Positions 56,471 through 64,000 of a DNA stretch of 64,000 nt are shown here, one piece after another. How positions within the stretch are numbered: position 1 is the stretch's first letter; each line of letters opens with the position of its first letter. The notes beneath the pieces were generated by a model, which worked only from the letters and a program-made list of their open reading frames with translations, did not search any database and was not told the origin of the DNA. This DNA comes from Nicotiana tabacum (taxonomy: Eukaryota > Streptophyta > Magnoliopsida > Solanales > Solanaceae): assembly GCF_000715075.1 (NCBI RefSeq), contig NC_134101.1, positions 26,342,822 through 26,406,821 on the forward strand. Reading direction: 5' to 3'. Both the position numbers and the translations under genes were made by a program.

Positions 56471-57780
56471 TTCTCTACCTCTTAAACAAACGTTCATCCT
56501 CGAATGTTCTAAGAATTATTCTAAGGTTACCAAATTGATGATTTTACTTTTACACATATACTCACGGTTTATCCCACGTTACCACATTTGAGATAAGTCC
56601 GACAATACCATCTCATTTGAGATTATTTCTTTTATCCATATTTGTAAACTTTAAGATCAATTTCTTACACTCCAACATTTTCAAAAGGCCTGATTTCCAC
56701 AACAACGCACGGTATTAGTTTTAACTGGCTATAGTAACTCGTGCCTACGCACACATCAACTTTCTTGAGAGTGTTGAAGTACTTCAAAATTTCTCTGGGG
56801 TGTTATATTCTTCCCCGCTTAGGATCATTCGTCCTCAAACACATAACAAATCTTATCTCTTCCTTTGCAAATCCCAATCCATCAAATTTTACTAACTCCC
56901 AAATTTTTCCGAAATTTCGGCGGAGTCTCCCTAATATTTGGGCCTATCCACCTGCCAGAGTAACACCAAAACAACTCCTAACAACACATCCACAACCTAA
57001 AAAAATACCACAAGGTATATATCAATAACACCAATCTCGACATCACAAGCACTGCATTATCATAATGATATCAGGACATGAATCACATAATATGTATGCT
57101 CATCACCACATCTCTGGTCTTAAAAGCCGTTCATCATTAATTCCAGCATCATCAATTAATCTCATATTAACCACCACCTCATTTCGAATTTTCACAACAC
57201 TAACAACAGAATGTGAGGCATGAAGACCTCATGATTACTTACTCAGATTAATGAGTCAAATCTAACACCAACTGGGCACTCATCTCATAGGCTAAAACTC
57301 AATGTTTACAGCACGAAATGGCTGAATATGCACAAATAATATACAAGAATTATCAAATAAGCCTAACAGGCATGACTACCTATTAATACTATTGTAAAAT
57401 TAAATTTCACAAAGGAAAAATTTTAAACTCATAAATATTTCACCACAAGGACCTCGTCCTTACATAACTTCCATCGCGGCTTGCATCCCGGTTCAAATAT
57501 TTCACATCATGTATAAATGCGGGGATCTCGTCCTCAACTCCGAATCACAAGTATGTTGCACATTGTGCCAACTGAAAATTTTAATTTCCTTTCTTTTTTC
57601 TTTTCAATATATTTCATAAACATTTTTCATAACATATAATGAGCCCTCATACCGGTAGGGCATATAATTCATAAAAATTGGAATCAATTATTCCGAAACA
57701 CATTAAACCCATTGTGATGAATAATAAAAATTACTTTTGGACTTATAACCCTCAATAGTGTACAAAAATAAAATGACAGA
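56471..57780 (-). mobile_element. Element G internal region, non-coding 3' part
   Basis: No pol similarity is visible where RT, RNase H and integrase would be expected. The first 700 bp (56471-57180) is repeated closely at 63293-64000. A purine-rich tract next to the LTR (AGGTAGAGAA on the minus strand) serves as the polypurine tract. The short ORFs here are not convincing. Confidence 0.75.
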
Positions 57781-57997
57781 CATGGGCTCACATATTCAAT
57801 TCTCCCAACAGGGACAACATACAAGTGGGTCACAAAATTACGAAGCTTACCCATAAGCGGAGCATAATAGGAGGACTCACCTCAGTATTCAGAACCGAAT
57901 CAAATAAAGGGAAATTATCCTTTACAATCAAATTCAGGATCGTACCTGTAACGACACCATCTGGTGTATTGGCCTTAGCCAAATCATAGTGATTACA
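57781..57997 (-). pseudogene. Element G: protease remnant
   Basis: Downstream of the gag stop, the same strand reads TPDGVVTGT and then PLFDS near 57895, where a retroelement aspartic protease has its Asp-Ser/Thr-Gly motif. The Gly is not preserved, and the frame changes soon after a VGRIEYVS segment. Identification rests on short matches recalled from related Tekay elements, so it is tentative. Confidence 0.5.
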
Positions 57998-59380
57998 TCA
58001 ACTGGTCGGGCCTCCACCTCTTAGACGCCCACTACCCGCCTGTCCTCCACCTCTAGCTGACTGTGCTCGTGGAGTATCAACTGGAATAAAGCTTGTAGCT
58101 GGAGTGTTCTGATGAAATCCACCCCTCCCAAGTCTCGGACAATCTCTCGTGATATTCCTAATATCACCACACTCATAACAACCCCTCTGAGGTCGCGGTT
58201 GCCCGTACTGAGTCTGTGCCGGATAACTGGAATAACCACTGTAAGAATCTTGTGTCGGTGGTGCACCATAAACTGGAGCACCCCGAGTAATCTGATGTGC
58301 GGACTGAGCTGACCGACTGCTCGAGCCACCGCTATAATGGGTCCTAGCTGAAGAGTAAAATCCACTGAACCCTCCAGATCTTCGAGACCTTTTGGCCTCC
58401 TTAGACTCACTTTCCTCGCCTAAAACACCCTCAATCTTCCATGCAATCTCCACTACTTGTTGAAATGGAGTATTAGTTTGAAACACTCGAGCCATGCATA
58501 TTTTAATATCATAATCGAGCACCTCAATGAATCTGCGGACCCATTCTCTGATTGTAGGAACTAGGATAGGTGGATGATGGGTTAACTCATTGAACCTGAT
58601 AGCATATTCTGACACTGTCATAGTGCCATGACGCAACCGTTCAAACTCTGCGCGCCATGCATCTCGGAGAGTCTGGGGAAAAAACTCTTTCAAGAACATT
58701 ACCAAAAATTGAGCCCAAGTTGGTGGTGTGGCATCGGCTGGTCTACCTTCTTCATAGATTTGCCACCACCAACACGCTGCGCCTGACAGTAGAAATGTAG
58801 TAAAGGAAAATCTGCTCACCTCCAAAATACCCATGGTACGGAGAATACAGTGACAATTTTCTTGAAATCCTTGGGCATCCTCTGTAGCTATGCCACTGAA
58901 AGTAGGTGGACTATACCCCTTAAACCTTTCAAGTCTCTTTTGTTCTTCTTCTGATGCCTCGGTCCTGACCTCAGGCCGAATCGGAATAATAGGTTGTACC
59001 GGTACTACACTCTGAACCAGACCAATGTGAACCTACTACTATGGAGTTGTGATAGGAGTATGAGCTACTCCCCCAATCTGCAGAATGTTTGGTGCGACAG
59101 AGATCAATCCCTCCTGATTTAATGTACCAAACATACTTAGGAACTGTGCTAAAGTCTCCTGAAGTTCGAGGGTAACAACATGTGCTTCTGGTACCTGTCC
59201 CCCAATTGGAGCTACTAGTGGCTCCTCAACTGTTGTTCTGACAAGTGCTCTAGTCGCAGCACGTGCCCTTCCTCGACCTTTATCTTAGTCTCTACCTCGG
59301 CCTCGGCCCCGGCCTCTTGCAGCCCTAGCAGTATGTGTGGATGCCTGCTCAGCTAACCCAGTAGCACGTGTCCTCACCAT
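57998..59380 (-). pseudogene. Element G: gag
   Basis: The start is ATG 59380 (MVRTRAT), the same start as in B and C. About 461 codons stay in one frame: an Arg/Gly-rich N-terminus, a linker, and a retrotransposon gag domain (FSFTTFLLSGAACWWWQIYE near 58800, VRRFIEVL near 58530). Next come a Ser/Gly/Tyr-rich stretch and a zinc-knuckle region near 58170, with a Gly/Arg end at 57998. Stops: TAA at 59287 and three consecutive TAG codons at 59033-59041. The knuckle reads CYECGDIRNITRDC, so the His ligand is Asn. Of the whole gag-pol this is nearly all that remains. Confidence 0.88.
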
Positions 59381-59565
59381 CTGTGAGAGAATGGAGATAC
59401 AAAGGTTCAAATTCCAAATTCAACAAATTCCGTACGACAGGAATGAAAGAAATAGAAATTTCCTAACAGTTCTGTAGCCTCTCGAAGATAAGTATAGACA
59501 TCACCGTACCGATCCGCAATACTCTACTAGACTCGTTCGTGACTCGTAGAACCTGTGAACCTAGA

Positions 59566-59577
59566 GCTATGATACCA
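59566..59577 (-). other. Primer-binding site of G
   Basis: TGGTATCATAGC on the minus strand, one mismatch from the initiator-Met tRNA complement, 3 bp from the LTR. Confidence 0.85.
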
Positions 59578-59924
59578 TCTTGTCACGACCCAAAATTCCA
59601 CCACAGGCGTCGTGATGGCACCTAGTCTCTATGACTAGGTAAGCCAATTTTAGTTACCTTTTGAAGCCATTTTTTTTAATAGAAACTAACAGCGGAAATA
59701 ATTACAATATACAACCTCCCAAGACTGGTAGTACTGAGTCACGAACTCTAACTGAATACATGGAATGATCAGGAGGACTGAATATACAATACTGTTTGAT
59801 TACAAATTAATAGTACAATGAAATGAAAAGACTACAAGGGACTGCGACGTCCAAGCAGCTCTACCTTGAATCCTTACAATCCCGCTTTAACTCTGCTCAA
59901 GTCCGATATCGCTAATACCTGGCT

Positions 59925-59942
59925 CTGCACAAAAATGTGCAG
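59925..59942 (-). other. CTGCAC/GTGCAG hairpin and acceptor-like site (G middle LTR)
   Basis: 6-bp arms around a T-rich loop. The sense strand reads TTTTTGTGCAG. Confidence 0.5.
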
Positions 59943-60439
59943 AAGTATAGTGTGAGTACACCACGGTCGGTACCCAGTAAGTATCAAGACTAACCTCAGC
60001 GGAGTAGAGACGAGGTATAATCAAGACACTCACTAGTCTAATAACCTGTGCAATATAATATACAAAATAATAGAAAACAAATAACAATAAGGGCAGGATA
60101 AAACAACCAGTGATATGCACAGTAGACAACAAGAATACCATTAATATCACTCAACAACTAATAAACACAATTATACCCAATTAAATCAAGTCCTTCAAAT
60201 AAATGTCTTTCACATATAATTCTTCCAGATAACTCTCTTTCAAATATAATTTTCTCAAATAATTATTTTTCAAATATAATTCTTTCAATAAATCTTTTCA
60301 AATATAATTTCCTCAACTAAATATCATTCTAATACAATTCTTTCATGTAATACTTTCTAAGTAAAAATCCTTCCAAATAAATATTTTGAATATAATTCTT
60401 TCAATTATGAAGTCACCACGTGACACCCCATTTCATAAT

Positions 60440-61050
60440 CATAAAAATACAGGTCTCAGCCCATTTTCATATTTTTCGTAAAGATGGGTCTCAGCCCATT
60501 TTTTCATATTTCCACGGCACCTCGTGCCCATAATTAAATCATCATATTTCCTCGTCACCTCGTGCCCTCATTTCACATCACAACTGCACGGACAATTCAC
60601 TTGCCAAATATCATTATCATTTCATCACAGCACCTCGTGCCCATATTTCATATCATAACTGCACGGACAATTCATTTGCCAAATATCCTCATTATTTACT
60701 CACGGCACCTCGTGCCCACGTTTCATTTTATAATCCGCCTGGCAATAACCACAGGCTCTCAATTTCAACATAAATCAGATTGTTATCAATTTACCAACAA
60801 CAAGACAAATTGCACAAGGTATAAAAATAAACACGAGAAAATCACAACATCACATGAAAATCATCAACACCAAAACCCCACATCATCACATATCGTCCCT
60901 GACAATAGCCACCCTTATCGCTCCTATTTCCACCCTTATCACTCCTATAGCCACCCTTATCGCTCCACCTAGACAATATCAATAGCCACCCTTATCGCTC
61001 CTATTGACACCCTTATGGCTCATATAGCCACCCTTATCGCTCCGCCCAGA
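60440..61050 (-). repeat. Tandem repeats in G middle LTR
   Basis: Several different arrays: ATGGGTCTCAGCCCAT-like units, GGCACGAGGTGC units with TGCACGGACAATTCACTTGCC, and about six copies of a roughly 20-bp unit with GCCACCCTTATCGCTCC. The last array is lost in the outer LTR. Confidence 0.8.
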
Positions 61051-61654
61051 CAATATTCCAACAAACATAACAACAATGAAATGCCACCCTTATACCCACA
61101 TAATATCAACGGTGAAATGCTACCCTTATCTTTCCAAAATAATAACTCACACAACACAACAATTTACACGGGAAATTATCACGGCAAACATAACAAAAAT
61201 CAATTCATATCACCATTTGTCCAATAGCCATAACCAAATTCTAAAGCTAAAACCAAGTCAATTAATTTCACAACAAATAGCCCAAGGCCCATACAATGTA
61301 TATATAAAACCTCAAAAACAATCAACAGAGATAGAAAAATAATCAACATAGGTCACGCCTTCATTAATTCAGATTTAGATAATTATATTAACACCTCTTC
61401 TTAAGTTCATTTAATTAATCATTTGCATACAAAAAATTCATATTGAAATTAATTTCCAAGAAATATTAAACCAACAATTATCATGAAATTTCGTAAATAT
61501 TTCAAGTAACAAACACATCAAATTGTCATATAAAAACAAATTCAACAACAAGGATTTAGGTATGGCAAACAGATGATTTAATAATTATCCAAAATTGCCC
61601 AAATTTACTACACAATAATGCCTAAGACTTTAATCCAATAAAATTTGCACATAT

Positions 61655-61693
61655 AAGCCCGAGTACGTACTCGTCACCTCGTGTACACGGCTT
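61655..61693 (-). other. GGTGACG stem-loop in G middle LTR
   Basis: On the sense strand the arms AAGCCGTGTAC and GTACTCGGGCTT pair imperfectly around a loop with CGAGGTGACGAG. Confidence 0.5.
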
Positions 61694-61765
61694 TTCGCAT
61701 TTCACAAATGGCACATAAGACTCGATGCCTAAGGGGTAATTCCCCCACTCGAAGTTAAGTAATAC

Positions 61766-61772
61766 ACTTACC
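61766..61772 (-). other. Conserved GGTAAGT, site 2 (G middle LTR)
   Basis: ACTTACC on the plus strand, about 75 bp upstream of the stem-loop on the sense strand. Confidence 0.5.
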
Positions 61773-62175
61773 TTTTTAAAGTTAGGCCGAAATTCCAAAA
61801 TAACCTTCTTTCTTGAATTGACCTCCAGACAGCTCAAATCTATCCAAATTAATACTTTAACTCCACTAACATTCATTGGAAACAATTCCGGATAATAATA
61901 CGTCGACTTAAAAATTTATTCCAAAAAGTCAACAAAAGTCAACGCGGGGCTCACCCCTCAGAACCCGACATAATTTTCATGAAATTCGAATACCCATTCC
62001 GATACCAGTTCAATCGTACCAATTTTATCGAATCCAATAACAACTCGACCTCCAAATCTTAAATTTTCGGTTTTTGAAGATTTTGTAAAAATCTTAATTT
62101 CTTCCATTTGAATCCGAATTAAATGATGAATATAATCATGGATTCATGAAATATAAGCACATTAGGATATAGAAC

Positions 62176-62182
62176 ACTTACC
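62176..62182 (-). other. Conserved GGTAAGT, site 1 (G middle LTR)
   Basis: ACTTACC on the plus strand, just after the word array on the sense strand. The outer LTR has ACTTATCC at the same place. Confidence 0.45.
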
Positions 62183-62292
62183 CCAACCAATCTTGTGAAG
62201 AATCCCTCCAGAATCACCCAAATCCGAGCTCCAACAATTCCAAGATGAAATGCCAAAAATAACCAAGTTCCATCCTTATAATTCTGCCTATT

Positions 62293-62595
62293 TTCGCACC
62301 TGCGGACATTTTAGTCGCACCTGTGAAGCCGCTTGTGAGAGTCAAAACTCTATTCTACGGAAGTGCACTATCCAGTCGACCATCGTATTTGCGGAATTTT
62401 TTTCGCTTATGCGGAACTCGCTTCTGCGATGCCTTTCCGCTTCTGCGCCTTCTCTTCCCCTTCTGCGATCACGCAGGTGCGTGATATTTTTTGCACCTGC
62501 GACCACTACTAAGGCCTTTTCCTTTCGCTTCTGCGGCCTAAATCACGCATTTGCGATGACGTATATGTGATCAATTTTATCGCAGATGCGATAAA
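62293..62595 (-). repeat. Palindromic-word array in G middle LTR
   Basis: Words CGCACCTGCGG, CGCTTCTGCG and CGCAGATGCG over 300 bp. Confidence 0.8.
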
Positions 62596-63292
62596 ACCAG
62601 TGGTAGCTTTCCAACAGATCCTTCAAGTCCAAATTTTTGGTCCGTTTAACCATCTGAAACTCGCCCGAGGCCCCGAGACCTCAACCAACTATACCAACAT
62701 ATCCCAAAATACAATACGAACTTATTTGAGGATTCAAACCACGTCAAACAATGTCGAAAGTACGAATCGCACATTGAATCGAATTATAAGTTTTCAAATC
62801 TTCCAACGTCTATATTTTGCGCCGAAACATATCAAATCAATCCAGAATGACTTCAAATTTTGTACACAAGTCATAATTGACGTAATGGAGCTATTCCCAT
62901 CTCCGGAATCAAAATCCAACCTCGTTATAAAAATTTCACCCTTCGGTAGGATGTTTCCAAAAGACTTCTATTTTTTAACTTTTGCCAAAAATGCATCGAA
63001 TTGTCCTACAGACTTCTAAATACAAATCTGAACATACGCCTAAGTCCAAAATCATCATACAAAGCTATTAACATCATCAAAATTCCATTACGGGGTCGTT
63101 TTCTCAAAAGTCACCCTCCGATCAACTCTTTCCATTTAAGCTTCTAAATAAGAATTGTTCTTTTAACTGAATTTCAAATTTTCAGTAAATCAAACTCCAC
63201 CACACTCGTGGGTCATAATACATATTGCGAAGCTACTCGAGACCTTAAGTCACTGAACGTAAATTCTTAAAACGACAAGTCGGGTCGTTACA

Positions 63293-64000
63293 TTCTCCAC
63301 CTATTAAACAAACGTTCGTCCTCGAACATTCTAAGAATTATTCTGAGGTTACCAAATTGATGATTTTACCTTTACACATATACTCACGGTTAATCCCACG
63401 TTACCGCATTTGAGATATGCCCGGCAATACCATTTCACTTGTGATTATATCTTTTATCCATATCTGTAAATTTTAAGATCAATTTCTTACACTCCAACAT
63501 TTTCAAAAAGCCTGATTTTCACAACAACGCACGGTATTAGTCTTAACTGGCTATAGTAAGTTGGGCCTACGCACACATCAACTTTCTTGATAGTGTTGAA
63601 GTACTTCAAAGTTTCTCTGGGGTGTTACATTCTTCCCCGCTCAGGATCATTCGCCCTCAAACACATAACATAACTTATCTCTTCCTTTACAAATCCCAAT
63701 ACTCCAAATTTTACTAAATCCCAAATTTTTCAGAAATTTCGGTAGAGTCTCCCATGTAATTGGGCCTATACACCTGCCAAAGTAACACCAAAACAATTCC
63801 TAACAATACATCCACAACCCAACAAAATACCACAAGGTATATATCAATAACACCAACCTCGGCATCACAAGAACTGCATTATCATAATGATATCAGGACA
63901 TGAAGCACATAATATGTATGCTCATCACCACATCTCTGGTCTTAAAAGTTGTTCATAATTAATTCTAGCATTATCAATTAATCTCATATTAACCACCACC
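63293..64000 (-). mobile_element. Second G-type internal region (continues outside window)
   Basis: It is nearly the same as 56471-57180, including the polypurine side. This shows that the middle LTR is followed by another interior and not by host DNA. No coding is visible in this part. Confidence 0.85.

Larger units (their letters stand above)
59581..63292 (-). mobile_element. Element G, shared middle LTR (3.7 kb, complete)
   Basis: It has a primer site on one side (59566-59577) and a polypurine tract with G-type interior on the other (63293 on). It is thus the 5' LTR of the interior at 56471-59580 and the 3' LTR of a second interior. It holds a word array (62293-62595), GGTAAGT sites (62176-62182 and 61766-61772), the stem-loop (61655-61693), tandem repeats (60440-60735 and 60900-61050) and the CTGCAC/GTGCAG hairpin (59925-59942). 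Confidence 0.9.

Noticed and set aside
60562..60972. 136-codon ORF in the G LTR
   Set aside because: It arises from tandem repeats of the LTR. The homologous outer LTR has a different, shorter frame.

Overview
This window is plant nuclear DNA made almost entirely of nested long terminal repeat (LTR) retrotransposons. No intact protein-coding gene is visible. The coding relics belong to the Ty3/gypsy class, most likely the Tekay/Del chromoviruses: gag, RT, RNase H and integrase are followed by a C-terminal chromodomain-like segment, the primer sites match initiator-Met tRNA (TGGTATCAGAGC), and the LTRs are very long (2.6-3.7 kb). The style of the LTRs, and a Tat/Ogre-like LTR fragment, suggest Solanaceae; that is inference from recognition, not proof. 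I name the elements X, A, B, C, D, Y, E, F and G.

Layout. X is the outermost and oldest element of the left half: the end of its 5' LTR is at 1-1844 and its 3' LTR ends at 37561. Its mostly non-coding interior is broken into 1845-3899, 18516-19518 and 30845-31139. Inside it lie A (3900-11395) fused to B (11396-18515) at a junction where A's 3' LTR and B's 5' LTR are both truncated. A solo LTR, D (19519-20139 and 28830-30844), is split by the minus-strand element C (20140-28829). The 3' LTR of X is itself split by a 3.66-kb solo LTR, Y (31579-35236), with a perfect 5-bp target duplication. From 37562 there is older DNA: a small minus-strand ORF cut by X, and a decayed multi-exon gene with a DUF1985-type domain (38327-52443). 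Element E (39288-51230; both LTRs and a perfect ATTAC duplication) split that gene between two codons. An LTR fragment F (52505-53786) interrupts its next intron and is broken in turn by G (53787 to beyond 64000), an LTR-internal-LTR-internal tandem on the minus strand that keeps only gag and a protease relic.

How the parts relate. B and C keep recognisable pol frames that are broken mostly by premature stops, many explained by C-to-T changes in CAG and CGA codons. E, X and most of A share a non-coding interior and look like a large non-autonomous (LARD-like) family that would depend on pol supplied in trans.

The most interesting signals are inside the LTRs. Despite strong divergence they share an ordered set of parts: (1) a GC-rich array of a short palindromic word that differs between families; (2) two GGTAAGT sites identical to a plant 5' splice site; (3) a stem-loop whose loop is always GGTGACG while its arms differ yet still pair; (4) a family-specific minisatellite; (5) a CTGCAC...GTGCAG hairpin that also reads as a 3' splice site. 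Together these suggest an intron or U1-binding module carried in the LTR leader, which I do not know to be described.
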